A stretch of 64,000 bases of DNA from CAZHFW01 sp964531675 (GTDB lineage Bacteria > Planctomycetota > Phycisphaerae > Phycisphaerales > UBA1924), in assembly GCA_964531675.1 (NCBI GenBank), contig CAZHFW010000011.1:1-64000 (forward strand). Reading direction: 5' to 3'. How positions within the stretch are numbered: position 1 is the first letter of the stretch; each line of letters begins with the position of its first letter. Made by a program: the position numbers and the translations under genes. Under the pieces are notes generated by a model, which was not told the DNA's origin, searched no databases, and was given only the letters and a program-made list of their open reading frames with translations. This document shows positions 24,567-33,750 of this stretch, piece after piece.

Positions 24567-25850
24567 ATGACCAGCGACCTCCACGCCCCGACCTCCAAGA
24601 CGCCCCTCTGGGCGGTCTACGCCTTCACGGTCCTCAATAGCTTCTGCACCAGCGTGGTGAGCAACGGCATCTCGTTCGTCGCCCACGAGGGTTTCCACTT
24701 CTCCCGTATCGCCCTGTACTGCCTCTTCCTGGTGCTGGGGCTGACGTACATCGTGGGCGCCAAGCTCGCGGGCCCGGCCCTGCGGGCGCTGGAGGCCCGC
24801 TTCCCCGCGCTCAACCGTCGGACGATCCTTGGGCTTCTCATGGCCTTCATGGGGCTGCTGGCCGCGGTGCCGCAGATCGCGCTGCTCGCGACGGGAGGCC
24901 AAGGCACGCCTCCGGCGTGGAGCATGTGGGTGCTCATCATCGTCTACAGCCCGCTCTCGGGCGTGCTCTGGCCGGTCGTCGAGGCGTTCCTCAGCGGCGG
25001 GCGCTCCGGCCGCGAACTCCGCGCCGCGGTGGGGCGCTGGAACGTGCTCTGGTCGTTCTCCGGTGTCGCGTGCTACTGGGCGATGGCGCCGTTCCTGCAC
25101 TCTGCGCCCGCCAAGGTGCTGCTTGGGCTGACCGCGGTCCATCTGTTGAGCGTGGTCGCGCTGGTCCGCTTCCCCGCGAACCCCGGTTCGCACGGCGAGG
25201 CGGGCATGGACGAGGACGACGCCCATCCCGATCTGGGCCTGTACGCCAAGCTGCTGGCGACCTTCAGGCTCCTGCTCCCGATGGCGTATCTGGTTTCCAG
25301 CGCTCTGGGGCCTTATCTCCCCGGCGCTCTGGAGTCGCTCGGCGTCGCGGGTCGTTGGGCGCCGCCTTTGGCGTCCGCGTGGCTCATCGCCCGCGTGATC
25401 ACCTTCGCGGTGCTCGAGCGCTGGCATGGCTGGCACGGCCGGTGGGCGACCGCGATCGTGGGCGCGGGGCTCTTGCTCACGGGCTTTGCGGTGTGTGTGC
25501 TGACGCCGCCGTTTGCGCCCGAAGCGTTGGGTGTGTTCGGCCGGACGGCGCTGATGGTGGTGGGGCTGGCGCTCTTCGGAACAGGGATGGCGACGGTCTA
25601 CACCGCGGCGTTGTACTACGCGATGGCGGTGGGCAAGGCCGAGGTGGACGCGGGCGGCACGCACGAGGCGCTCATCGGCGTCGGGTACGCCGCGGGGCCT
25701 TCGACGGGCCTGATCGCGATGGGCATGATCGGCGCGGGCGCGCTGCCCGAGCGGGGCTTTGAGCCGACCATGCTCGGGCAGGTGGCCCTGGCGGGGATCG
25801 CGGTGGGGGCCCTGGTCGTGCGCCGGGTGCTGCACCACACCAAATCGTGA
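24567..25850 (+). CDS. Major facilitator superfamily transporter
   Basis: A 427-residue integral membrane protein with about 12 hydrophobic helices, e.g. IALYCLFLVLGLTYIVGA, LGLLMAFMGLLAAVPQIALL, LMVVGLALFGTGMATVYTAA and the last, GQVALAGIAVGALVV. A conserved-looking WNVLWSFSGVACYW helix starts near residue 165. The overall plan suits an MFS permease, but the typical intracellular loop G-x3-D-R-x-G-R-R is not evident and the substrate is unknown. Start ATG 24567 leaves the tRNA outside the gene. Confidence 0.7.
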   Translation: MTSDLHAPTSKTPLWAVYAFTVLNSFCTSVVSNGISFVAHEGFHFSRIALYCLFLVLGLTYIVGAKLAGPALRALEARFPALNRRTILGLLMAFMGLLAAVPQIALLATGGQGTPPAWSMWVLIIVYSPLSGVLWPVVEAFLSGGRSGRELRAAVGRWNVLWSFSGVACYWAMAPFLHSAPAKVLLGLTAVHLLSVVALVRFPANPGSHGEAGMDEDDAHPDLGLYAKLLATFRLLLPMAYLVSSALGPYLPGALESLGVAGRWAPPLASAWLIARVITFAVLERWHGWHGRWATAIVGAGLLLTGFAVCVLTPPFAPEALGVFGRTALMVVGLALFGTGMATVYTAALYYAMAVGKAEVDAGGTHEALIGVGYAAGPSTGLIAMGMIGAGALPERGFEPTMLGQVALAGIAVGALVVRRVLHHTKS

Positions 25851-26166
25851 TTCGCGGCCTCGGACGCGACCGCATCGAACACGGGGTCACCAGAATCGAG
25901 AACCGGGCGGGGGGCTGGGCGTATCCCAAAGGGGTGAAGGTCCACCTTGCCGATCCCGAACAGTCTTGCGAATGGTTGGGCTTGGGGCGTGGAGGGGACC
26001 GATATCATCGCCCGCGTTCGGGGTTGGGTCCTGTCGCTCATGCGCCCATCCCGCGTGGTCGATTCGCCAGCGTCGATTCCCGGCACAACTCCGGGGGCCC
26101 GACGATTTTCGCGAGGTCAGATCAAACCGAGACCCTGGGGAGGGTCCCGGCCATTCAGGAGCTCTC
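25851..26166 (+). other. Leader region of the S41 protease gene
   Basis: A 316-base non-coding stretch. A TATCAT element at 26003-26008 with TTGGGG 15 bases upstream is a possible weak promoter. AGGAG just before 26162 is the ribosome site of the protease. No RNA gene or repeat seen. Confidence 0.35.
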
Positions 26167-28521
26167 ATGGCAAGTCATCTGTCGGGGCGGACGAGCAGCA
26201 CCAGCAATCGTCAGTCGTCCCTGATGCGTTGGGGCCGGCGCGTGACGCTGGCGGTCGCGCTCGCTGGGCTTTCCTTGTCCAGCGCCCCGGTCGCTCTGGC
26301 GCAGGCAGCGGGTCAGCCCGCGGCGGCGCAGGTCGCCTCGCCCGAGGACTGGGCGACCCAGGTCTGGACCGCGACCAAGTCGGGTGACGACGCCAAGCTT
26401 CAGACGCTCCTGGCCTCCGCTCCCAAGGGCGACACGCCGGACCTGGTCCGGGCCCGGGCTGCGGCCGATCGTCTGCGCACGCATCTGGCCGAGCGCGAGG
26501 AAACCCGCGCCAAGCAGCTCGCCGAGACGCGCACGGAGCTCGACAAGGATTTCACCGCCGAAGCGACCGACATCGGTCTGTCGAACGCGCTGCGTCACGC
26601 GCTGGAGCTCTGGCTCCTGAGCGCCGAGAAGGATCGTGCGGCGCTCCTGGCCGAGCCTCGCATCGTCGATCTCGTCAAGCGTTCGGAAGCTGCGGCCCGC
26701 GCTGCGGAGGCTCGCGGCGACTGGCTCATCGCGTCCGAGCTCTTCTTCCGCCTCGACACGCTCATGGATGTCAAGGGCACGTATCGCCCGGACGTGAACC
26801 GCACGAACCAGCGGCTCAGCATGCTGCGCCTGTACGTGCCCAAGCGCCTGTGGGAACTGCGGAACCAGCGGCAGCTTGCCGAGAAGGCGGACGCCAAGGA
26901 ACTCCCGCCGTACAACCCCTTCGGCGATGACTACGGCACCAAGATCGCGCCGATCGATCAGGACATGGTGACCCGCTCGCTCCTCCGCGCCACGCAGGAG
27001 CACGTCGAGGACGTCCCGCTCAAGAAGATGGTGCTCGGTGGCCTCGAGGCGGTCCGCACGTTCATCACGACCAAGGACCTGGCGGCGGCGTTCCCCGGGC
27101 TCAAGGACGATGCGGCCATCGCCAAGGTCAACGGATTCCTCGACAGCGAGGTCAACGCGTTCAAGAACGGCCCGGAGAACCCGGACATCGGCGCGGTCGA
27201 CAGCCTGCTCCGCCGCCTGACGATGTTCACGCGCATGACCGTGGACGTGCCCGACAAGGCGGTGCTCCACGAGTTCGGCAACGGCGCGATGGCGCAGCTC
27301 GACGAGTTCAGCGCGATCATCTGGCCCGATGAGAAGGCCCGCTTTGAAAAGCTCACCAGCGGCAAGTTCGTGGGCGTGGGCATCTCGATCGAGTACGACG
27401 AGCTCCAGGCGGTCCGCGTCGTGACGCCCCTGGAAGGCACGCCTGCCCAGAAGGCCGGGCTCCGCGCCGGGGACATCATCAAGAAGGTCGACGGCCGCGA
27501 TATCGTGGGCTTCACGCTCGACCAGGCGGTCGACGTGATCACGGGTCCTCCCAAGACGCCGGTCGTCCTGGGCATCGAGCGCGTCATCACCAAGCCCGAC
27601 GGCAAGGAAGAGAAGGTCCAGATCGACTTCACGATCGTGCGCGACGTGATCGAGACCAAGACCATCCGGGGCTGGAAGCGGTCGGGCACGCACGAGGACG
27701 ATTGGGACTGGTTCCTCGACAAGGACGCGGGGATCGGCTACATCCGCATGTCCCAGTTCGCCGACTCCACGAGCGACGAGTTTGATCGGGCCGTGAAGCA
27801 GATGAAGGCCCAGGGCCTGCGCGGTCTGGTGCTCGACCTTCGCTTCAACCCGGGCGGTCTGCTCAATCAGGCGGTGGAGATCGCCAACCGCTTCATCGAT
27901 GGCGGTCCGGTCGTCAAGACCCGGGCGCCGGGTGAAGGCTACGAGCGCGTTGAGCGGGCCACCCCGGGCCGTGCGACCCTCAAGGGCCTGCCGGTGATCG
28001 TGCTCGTGAACGAGAGCTCGGCGTCCGCCAGCGAGATCGTCTCGGGCGCGATCCAGGCCTACGCCCGCCAGAACACCGCGGGAGGCAACGGCGTCAACGC
28101 GATCATCATGGGCCAGCGCTCCTACGGCAAGGGCAGCGTGCAGAACGTCTACTCGATGCAGCGCGGCGTCTCCGCGATGAAGCTCACCACCCAGTACTAC
28201 TACCTCCCCGACGATCGCCTCATCCACCGCAAGCCCGGCGCGACCGTCTGGGGCATCGAGCCCGACTTCAAGGTCGAGATGCTGCCCAAGCAGCAGACCG
28301 ACACCATCGTCCTCCGCCGCAACGCCGACGTCGTGCCGCTGGATGAGCACGGCAAGCCCATCGAGCTGACGGGTGACAAGGCGATCAACGTGGACGATCT
28401 GGTGAGCAAGGGCATGGACCTGCAGCTCCAGACCGCGATCGCGGTGCTCGAGACGCAGACGCTCAAGCCTGTCGCCAACCAGGCGATGAAGCCCGCCGAC
28501 AGCGATCGCAAGACGCCCTAA
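26167..28521 (+). CDS. S41-family C-terminal processing peptidase with PDZ domain
   Basis: A 784-residue exported serine protease. A Ser-rich N-terminus is followed by a signal segment (WGRRVTLAVALAGLSLSSAP, cleavage near ALAQ). A helical N-terminal domain of about 350 residues is longer than in classical CtpA. The PDZ domain (about 398-490) begins FVGVGISIEYDEL and includes GLRAGDIIKKVDGRDI. The peptidase domain has NESSASASEIVSGAIQAYA near 615 with the nucleophilic Ser and SYGKGSVQNVYSM near 652 with the catalytic Lys. Such enzymes trim C-termini of periplasmic proteins. A repeat-type hairpin with a T tract follows the stop codon. Paralog-level naming (CtpA, CtpB or Prc) is not possible. 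Confidence 0.88.
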   Translation: MASHLSGRTSSTSNRQSSLMRWGRRVTLAVALAGLSLSSAPVALAQAAGQPAAAQVASPEDWATQVWTATKSGDDAKLQTLLASAPKGDTPDLVRARAAADRLRTHLAEREETRAKQLAETRTELDKDFTAEATDIGLSNALRHALELWLLSAEKDRAALLAEPRIVDLVKRSEAAARAAEARGDWLIASELFFRLDTLMDVKGTYRPDVNRTNQRLSMLRLYVPKRLWELRNQRQLAEKADAKELPPYNPFGDDYGTKIAPIDQDMVTRSLLRATQEHVEDVPLKKMVLGGLEAVRTFITTKDLAAAFPGLKDDAAIAKVNGFLDSEVNAFKNGPENPDIGAVDSLLRRLTMFTRMTVDVPDKAVLHEFGNGAMAQLDEFSAIIWPDEKARFEKLTSGKFVGVGISIEYDELQAVRVVTPLEGTPAQKAGLRAGDIIKKVDGRDIVGFTLDQAVDVITGPPKTPVVLGIERVITKPDGKEEKVQIDFTIVRDVIETKTIRGWKRSGTHEDDWDWFLDKDAGIGYIRMSQFADSTSDEFDRAVKQMKAQGLRGLVLDLRFNPGGLLNQAVEIANRFIDGGPVVKTRAPGEGYERVERATPGRATLKGLPVIVLVNESSASASEIVSGAIQAYARQNTAGGNGVNAIIMGQRSYGKGSVQNVYSMQRGVSAMKLTTQYYYLPDDRLIHRKPGATVWGIEPDFKVEMLPKQQTDTIVLRRNADVVPLDEHGKPIELTGDKAINVDDLVSKGMDLQLQTAIAVLETQTLKPVANQAMKPADSDRKTP

Positions 28522-28559
28522 GCGGATCGAGCCGCGAGAACATCTTCCATGCCAACGAG

Positions 28560-28585
28560 CCCCACGCGCAAGCGTGGGGTTTTTC
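28560..28585 (+). terminator. Terminator made of a dispersed palindromic repeat, copy 1
   Basis: CCCCACGC (28560-28567), loop GCAA, GCGTGGGG (28572-28579), then TTTTTC. It is preceded by CCAACGAG and recurs almost unchanged at 29990 and 35073. It lies 38 bases after the protease stop codon. Confidence 0.85.
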
Positions 28586-28661
28586 TTCGGCACCCTCCGG
28601 ATCGAGCGCCCTCCCCGACCCCGGGGAAAACCATGCGAGCTGCTTGGCTTTCGTCTGGTAC

Positions 28662-28689
28662 TTGTCCGGTCCAATTCTCCCACTACAAT
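28662..28689 (+). promoter_or_regulatory. Housekeeping-type promoter of pyruvate dehydrogenase E1-alpha
   Basis: TTGTCC at 28662-28667 and TACAAT at 28684-28689 are 16 bases apart, a close match to the sigma-70 consensus. The E1-alpha start codon is 65 bases downstream. Confidence 0.6.
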
Positions 28690-28754
28690 CTCGTTTTCCG
28701 CTCTCCAAGGAATCGAGGCGGCAAAGTCGCACGATTCTTTCAGCAGGAACCACC

Positions 28755-29933
28755 ATGACGATCGCCCACTCCGCCGCATCCTCGGCTTCGCACGCTGCGC
28801 ACCTCAACGGCAGCTCGAGCCCGTCCGCCCGCGCTTCCGACTCGGTCTCCAACCAGACCGTGATCGAGTGGCTCCGCGACATGGTGCTCATCCGCGAGTT
28901 CGAGAACCGCTGCGCTCAGGCCTACCAGCAGGCCAAGATCGGCGGATTCTGCCACCTCTACACGGGTCAGGAAGCCGCTGCCGTCGGCACCATCCGCTCC
29001 CTGAACCACGATGATCCGATCATCACCGCCTACCGCGACCACGGCCACGCTCTGGCCCGCGGCATGGACCCCGGCGCGTGCATGGCCGAGATGTTCGGCA
29101 AGGCCACCGGCTGCGCCAAGGGCAAGGGCGGCTCGATGCACATGTTCGACAAGCCCAACTGGCTCTTCGGAGGCCACGGCATCGTCGGCGCCCAGACCCC
29201 CGTCGGCACGGGCCTGGCCTTTGCTGCCCGCTACGAGTGGGAGGTCATGAAGCGCGGCGTCAACGGCGGTCCCGCCAAGAAGAAGGTCGCGCTGGCCTAC
29301 CTCGGCGACGGCGCGCTCAACCAGGGCGCCCTCCACGAGGCCATGAACCTCGCGGGCCTGTTCTCCATCCCCGTCATCTACGTCGTCGAGAACAATGGCT
29401 ACTCCATGGGCACCGCCATCGAGCGCGGCACCACCATGGCCCACGACCTCCGCAAGAAGGCCGAGGCCTACGGCATGGAAGGCGCCATCATCGATGGCTT
29501 TGACGTCCTCAAGCTCTACGACCAGTTCAAGCCCCTCATTGACCGCTGCCGCGAAGAGCAGCGCCCCGCCTTCGTTGACCTCAAGACCTACCGCTACCTC
29601 GGGCACTCCATGTCCGACCCGCAGAAGTACCGCACGAAGGAAGAGGTCGAGCAGTTCAAGTCCAAGGACTCCATCGACGCCCTCGCGTCGTACCTCCTGT
29701 CCACCTCGAGCGACCGCGCCCAGCGCAACGGCGGCAAGCCCGTGCTCTCCGAGCAGGCGTTCATGGAGATGCAGACGGAGATCAAGGAGCAGGTCAAGAA
29801 GGCCGTCGAGTTCGCCGAGAACTCCCCGGTCCCGGACATGAGCGAGCTTTACACCGACGTGCTCGCCAACCCCATGCCCAACATGAGCCCGATGGGCGAC
29901 TACACGTTCGGCGCCAAGAACCCGCTTCTCTAA
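28755..29933 (+). CDS. pdhA: Pyruvate dehydrogenase E1 component, alpha subunit
   Basis: A 392-residue E1-alpha subunit, thiamine-diphosphate dependent. Start ATG 28755 has AGGA seven bases upstream; a Ser/Ala-rich N-terminus of about 35 residues precedes the core. GFCHLYTGQEAAAVG near 75, AYRDHGHALARG near 97, KGKGGSMHMF near 123 and HGIVGAQTPVGTGLAFA near 140 are canonical. The thiamine-binding motif starts GDGALNQGALHEAM near 183 and ends VVENNGYSMGT. YRYLGHSMSDP near 280 is the family's phosphorylation-loop region. The partner E1-beta and E2 genes are 9 kb to the left on the opposite strand, so the complex is made from two separate units. Confidence 0.95.
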   Translation: MTIAHSAASSASHAAHLNGSSSPSARASDSVSNQTVIEWLRDMVLIREFENRCAQAYQQAKIGGFCHLYTGQEAAAVGTIRSLNHDDPIITAYRDHGHALARGMDPGACMAEMFGKATGCAKGKGGSMHMFDKPNWLFGGHGIVGAQTPVGTGLAFAARYEWEVMKRGVNGGPAKKKVALAYLGDGALNQGALHEAMNLAGLFSIPVIYVVENNGYSMGTAIERGTTMAHDLRKKAEAYGMEGAIIDGFDVLKLYDQFKPLIDRCREEQRPAFVDLKTYRYLGHSMSDPQKYRTKEEVEQFKSKDSIDALASYLLSTSSDRAQRNGGKPVLSEQAFMEMQTEIKEQVKKAVEFAENSPVPDMSELYTDVLANPMPNMSPMGDYTFGAKNPLL

Positions 29934-29989
29934 GCCTTCGGAAAGCCAACGCGAACGACCCAATCGTCAACAATCCCAACGCCAACGAG

Positions 29990-30015
29990 CCCCACGCGCA
30001 AGCGTGGGGTTTTTC
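29990..30015 (+). terminator. Terminator made of a dispersed palindromic repeat, copy 2
   Basis: Same CCCCACGC / GCAA / GCGTGGGG hairpin followed by TTTTTC, again preceded by CCAACGAG, 56 bases after the E1-alpha stop codon. Confidence 0.85.
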
Positions 30016-30094
30016 ATTTGCGGTCTCTTTCGCCATCCGAGCAAACCCATTCGAGCTTGATCGAAGACGCCTCGAGCCCGTGAAGAGAGCCCGA

Positions 30095-30166
30095 AGACCC
30101 TCGCTTGCGCTTCGGGCTCGTCCGGAATCGCCATCGCGAACGAGCCCGAAGCGCAAGCGAGGGTCT
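30095..30166. repeat. Perfect 27-bp inverted repeat of the dispersed repeat family
   Basis: Left arm 30095-30121 and right arm 30140-30166 are perfect reverse complements around an 18-base spacer. Each arm contains the CGAGCCCGAAGCGCAAGCGA core that recurs singly at 35012 and 35150. The structure lies between convergent E1-alpha and the DUF4149-like membrane gene. Confidence 0.85.
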
Positions 30167-30199
30167 CCGGGCTTCCTCTTCCCGACTACTCCGCGCCGT

Positions 30200-30748
30200 T
30201 CAATCCGCCTTGCTCGAGGACTTCCCGATCAATCCGAGCACCATCGCCCCAAGGACCGATCCGAACTGCGCGTACATGATCGCGCTGGCCTTGGGATGGT
30301 CGGCTTCGAACGCTACCCGGTACTCCTCGGCCTTGGCGTTGTCGCCCGCTGCTGCGAGCTGCCAGTGCTGGCGGATGTTCTGGCTCATCACCGGGCCGAG
30401 TACGAAGAGCTGATAGCCGAGCGTGGCGCACGCCAGGATCACCGCGAGCGCCCGCAGGCGTGTGAGCATTCCCGTGCGGCTCATGCGGAGCCACTCGATC
30501 GCCAGCGTCGCGGCGCCCAGCACCGCGCACACGGCGCACACCGCGTCGGTGACCAGGAACACCCGGTTCTGAACCATGCCCGCGCCGAGCTTCCAGTGCT
30601 CGCCGGTGTACGCCGCGTACTTGGCGAACGTCGGCGCGTTCTCCTTCATCGTCGGGAAGATGATCGCGGCCGATGCGCCCGCCATGAGCAGGGCACCGGT
30701 CCACACGCCCAGGGACGCGAAATGCACGCTTCTGGCACGGGTCGTCAT
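30200..30748 (-). CDS. Four-helix membrane protein, DUF4149-like
   Basis: A 182-residue membrane protein with start 30748 (MTTRARSVHF). Four hydrophobic segments are visible: LGVWTGALLMAGASAAIIFP, FLVTDAVCAVCAVLGAATLA, ALAVILACATLGYQLFVLGP and FGSVLGAMVLGLIG. The first loop, NAPTFAKYAAYTGEHWKLG, and the layout resemble DUF4149/TMEM205-like proteins, whose function is unknown. It is a single-gene unit ending close to the 27-bp inverted repeat. Confidence 0.65.
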   Translation of the reverse strand: MTTRARSVHFASLGVWTGALLMAGASAAIIFPTMKENAPTFAKYAAYTGEHWKLGAGMVQNRVFLVTDAVCAVCAVLGAATLAIEWLRMSRTGMLTRLRALAVILACATLGYQLFVLGPVMSQNIRQHWQLAAAGDNAKAEEYRVAFEADHPKASAIMYAQFGSVLGAMVLGLIGKSSSKAD

Positions 30749-30965
30749 CGCACGCTCCGAAAGCACGAGTATCCGTCAGCACACGTTTCCGTCAGAGCCG
30801 CGTCGCGCCAGCGACCGGCCCACGCGTGCGATGATAGGTCCGCCGCCGCAGGCTCTGAACGCTTGGTCAAAGCGCTTGGTCGGTTGAGTCGTGGTGGGAC
30901 AAACCAAGACCCGGTCGCTTGCGCGACGCGGCTCTGACCCGCGTGTTTCACACATCGTGGGCCGC

Positions 30966-32261
30966 TTACGACTCGGAGCCTTCGTCCGCGTCCATGCCTG
31001 TGCGGGGCTTCATGATCTCGCGGAGCACGACCGTCGCGAAGGAGCCCCGCGGCAGTTCGAAGCCCACGCGAACGTAGGAGCCGTGCTCATCCACGCCGCC
31101 TTCCACGTCGGGGTACATCAGAGGCACGCGCAGCGGCCTCCTGGCGCCCTCAAGGGGCGTCGAGTCCGCGGTTGCGAAGCGCTGGAGGTCCTCCAGCGTG
31201 ACGCCGGTTGCTTTGAGCGCCTCGACTTCGAGCGCATCAATCTCGCCCGAAGCCCGCGCCATGGTCGGACCCCACATCGGCCCCGAGGGGCTGATCTCGA
31301 GGGACGCAAGCCTGCCAGCGGTGGTGGAGTCGTCGAGCACCGTCTGATCCACCGCGAAGACCGCGCGGTTCTCGTGCTTCATCGCCAGATCGCCCGCGCG
31401 GAGCGACGCGAACGTGCCCGCGGCCAGCCTGCGGTCCAGAACCGCGTTGAAGACCGCGGATTGCCAGGCGTTGAGATAGAACACGCGGACATCGCTCGGC
31501 AGGTTGTACCACGCCTGCTTGGGCTTCTTCCCGGACTCGAGCGTCGAAAGCACCGATCGCTCCGTTCGCGCTTGAGGCGGGAAGAACGACTTGGCTTCCC
31601 GGTAGCGCCCGTTCAGGAAGTGGTCCTTGGCCTTGGCGTGATCCTCGTCGGGAGGCGCATCGGGCGCGAAGAGTTCGCGCGTCGCGGTGTCGAAGTCGCC
31701 TCGAATCAGAGCGGCGCCGACCAGATGGTTGTTCCCGAGGAAGCCGAAGCGCTGCTCGCCGAACCGGTTGGGCACGCCGAGCTTCTCGAGCTTGTCCAGC
31801 ACGCGCTTGGCGGCCAGCACCGCGGTGGGGGAGACCTCGCGGATTCGGATCGAGAAGCGATTGCCCTTCAGGTGCCCGCGGCGCAGCTTGTTGTTGTGCT
31901 GGTCCGACCAGAGCACCGCGATGTTCTCGTGCTTGATGCTCGGGAAGTCCGAGGAGGTGCGTCCCGGCGTGTGGATGGACACGACCTGCCTGGTGATCGC
32001 AAGCTTGTCCTTGAGCCCCGCGCATCCGATCGCCTCGCGGCGCACGCCGAAGTGCTTGGCCAGGACGCCGACGAGCTCCATCGCCGCCAGGTTGCGCTTC
32101 TCGACGTAGAGATAGATGTGCTCGCCGCTTCCGCACGGGTCGTACAGCGGGATCTCGTCGACGAGGAAGTCCTCGGGACGGCTCTTGATGCGTCCGCCGA
32201 TCCCCGGGACGTCCGCGGTGAGGTAGGACGACGGACTGACGTGCGCGCCGCGATCGATCAT
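30966..32261 (-). CDS. truD: tRNA pseudouridine(13) synthase TruD
   Basis: A 431-residue pseudouridine synthase that modifies U13 of tRNA-Glu-type substrates. The N-terminus has IGGRIKSRPEDFLVDEIPLY, the family's substrate-binding block. CAGLKDKLAITRQ near residue 80 contains the catalytic aspartate (about Asp85). NRFGEQRFGFLGNNHLVG and the C-terminal LRVPLMYPDVE complete the TruD pattern. ATG 32261 has GAGG five bases upstream; a GTG at 32276 would add five residues and lies two bases after the DUF151 stop. It forms a unit with the DUF151 and NAD(P)HX epimerase genes. Confidence 0.92.
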   Translation of the reverse strand: MIDRGAHVSPSSYLTADVPGIGGRIKSRPEDFLVDEIPLYDPCGSGEHIYLYVEKRNLAAMELVGVLAKHFGVRREAIGCAGLKDKLAITRQVVSIHTPGRTSSDFPSIKHENIAVLWSDQHNNKLRRGHLKGNRFSIRIREVSPTAVLAAKRVLDKLEKLGVPNRFGEQRFGFLGNNHLVGAALIRGDFDTATRELFAPDAPPDEDHAKAKDHFLNGRYREAKSFFPPQARTERSVLSTLESGKKPKQAWYNLPSDVRVFYLNAWQSAVFNAVLDRRLAAGTFASLRAGDLAMKHENRAVFAVDQTVLDDSTTAGRLASLEISPSGPMWGPTMARASGEIDALEVEALKATGVTLEDLQRFATADSTPLEGARRPLRVPLMYPDVEGGVDEHGSYVRVGFELPRGSFATVVLREIMKPRTGMDADEGSES

Positions 32262-32278
32262 GCTCGCCTCGCCCACGC

Positions 32279-32722
32279 TCAGGGCTCCTCGGTCGCCGCT
32301 TGTTCGAGCACGCTCAAGGCCACGTAGATCGGGACCTGCTCGGCGATCCCCAGCGCGATGGCGTCCGAGGGACGCGAGTCGATGCTGATCAGTTCACCAT
32401 CCGCCCGACGCACGTCGAGCGTCGCGAAGAACGTATGCTCCTCGAGCTTGGTGATGGTGATCGACTCGAGGTTGGCGCCGAGCTCGCGGATGACGTTGGC
32501 CAAAAGGTCGTGCGTCTGCGGCCGCTTGATGGTGATGCCCTTGAGACGCCGCTCGATCGCCTGCGCCTCGGGAAGTCCGATCACGATGGGAAACGTGCGG
32601 CGCGGGCGTTCTTCGGAGGTTTGATCCTCCGCATCGCCATCGAGCACCTCCGCGAGCTCGATGACCTGCATGTCGGTCAGCTCGCGGATCAGGATTCGTG
32701 AAAGTTCCATCCGGACAAACAT
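32279..32722 (-). CDS. Bifunctional nuclease family protein (DUF151)
   Basis: A 147-residue protein of the DUF151/BFN family, some members of which show DNase and RNase activity. It shows FPIVIGLPEAQAIERRLKG, RPQTHDLLANVIRELGANL, FFATLDVRRADGELISIDSR and PSDAIALGIAEQVPIYV in the usual order, filling nearly the whole protein. Start 32722 (MFVRMELS) has AGG six bases away. Cytoplasmic. It is followed closely by truD and preceded by the epimerase gene on the same strand. Nuclease function is inferred from the family only. Confidence 0.85.
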   Translation of the reverse strand: MFVRMELSRILIRELTDMQVIELAEVLDGDAEDQTSEERPRRTFPIVIGLPEAQAIERRLKGITIKRPQTHDLLANVIRELGANLESITITKLEEHTFFATLDVRRADGELISIDSRPSDAIALGIAEQVPIYVALSVLEQAATEEP

Positions 32723-32825
32723 GGCGAACCTCGCGCAGCCGTTCCGCTCTCTGGTTGCGGCCCCCGGCTCCCCGATGGTACGCGCCAAGCGCGCCGGAAC
32801 GAACGCTTTTCTGATCGGTCCCGCG

Positions 32826-33698
32826 TCAGCTGCTGGTCCGCCCCGGGGTTCGCTTGCGCCGCGTCGTGCGCGCCCGGGCCTCGGGCTCGGGCCGCGAGAC
32901 CGGGCGCTGGGCCTTTCCGAGCTTGGCCAGGAGTTCCCGAGGAACGCCGATGTCCGCGACCACAGTCTCGCCCAAATAGTTCTGAGACTCGAGTGACTCA
33001 AAGCCCCGCTTCAAGCCCGCCATTGTGACGGTGACGTCCGCGATGACCGTCTGCCCGAGCGACGCGCCAGAGTCGGCGTCGAGCCCCGAAGGCAGATCGA
33101 TCGCCAGGATCCGCGTCCCGAGCTTGCGAGCCTCGTTCATGGCGGGGATGACCTCAAGCACCGGGCCTCGGAGCGAACCCTTCACCCCCGTGCCGAGCAG
33201 CGCGTCGATGAGTAACGCCGGAGCCTTGCCGGTGTTCAGGAGCTTCTCCAGCGCCCTCCCCGCGCCGATCGCGGGCAGCGCCGTAATCGCGAGCTTCATC
33301 TTCCGGCAGATCTCCAGGTTCACGCCGGCATCGCCCGCCATCTTCTCGGCCGGGGCGAGCAGGGCGATCCGAACCGCAACGCCCGCGTTGTGGAGGTGTC
33401 TGGCGATCGCCAGGCCGTCCCCGCCGTTGTTCCCCGGGCCGCAGACGATCAGGACGGGAGCTTCCGGGTCGGGAGCCTGATCGAGCATCTCCAGCGCGAC
33501 CTCGGCGGCTGCGGAGGCTGCGTTCTCCATGAGAATGATCGTGGGCATCGCGAACTGTTCGGCCGCCAGCACGTCAAGCTGGCGGGCCCCATCGCGCGTC
33601 AGGACAAAGGTCGGGCGTGCCCGCTGCCCCCGCTCACGGGCCAGTTCATCGCGCAGTTCGCTCGGATCAAGGGGATCTTCCCGGCCTTTGCGTCCCAT
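32826..33698 (-). CDS. nnrE: NAD(P)H-hydrate epimerase
   Basis: A 290-residue YjeF N-terminal-type epimerase that interconverts R and S forms of damaged, hydrated NAD(P)H. Canonical features are LMENAASAAAEVALEML near residue 50, CGPGNNGGDGLAIARHL near 80 (nucleotide-binding loop), IDALLGTGVKGSLRG near 160 and LAIDLPSGLDADSG near 190. The C-terminal dehydratase (YjeF C-terminal) domain is absent, so it must work with a separate dehydratase. The C-terminal tail is Arg/Lys-rich. It diverges from the glycosyltransferase with only 52 bases between start codons. Confidence 0.9.
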   Translation of the reverse strand: MGRKGREDPLDPSELRDELARERGQRARPTFVLTRDGARQLDVLAAEQFAMPTIILMENAASAAAEVALEMLDQAPDPEAPVLIVCGPGNNGGDGLAIARHLHNAGVAVRIALLAPAEKMAGDAGVNLEICRKMKLAITALPAIGAGRALEKLLNTGKAPALLIDALLGTGVKGSLRGPVLEVIPAMNEARKLGTRILAIDLPSGLDADSGASLGQTVIADVTVTMAGLKRGFESLESQNYLGETVVADIGVPRELLAKLGKAQRPVSRPEPEARARTTRRKRTPGRTSS

Positions 33699-33750
33699 GC
33701 TGCCAGCCTACCACCCCACGGGTTTACCTTGCTAGTGTTGCCCTCCCGTC

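Noticed and set aside
26155..28779. An 874-codon minus-strand open frame
   Set aside because: Antisense to the S41 protease gene, whose catalytic and PDZ motifs are clear on the plus strand.
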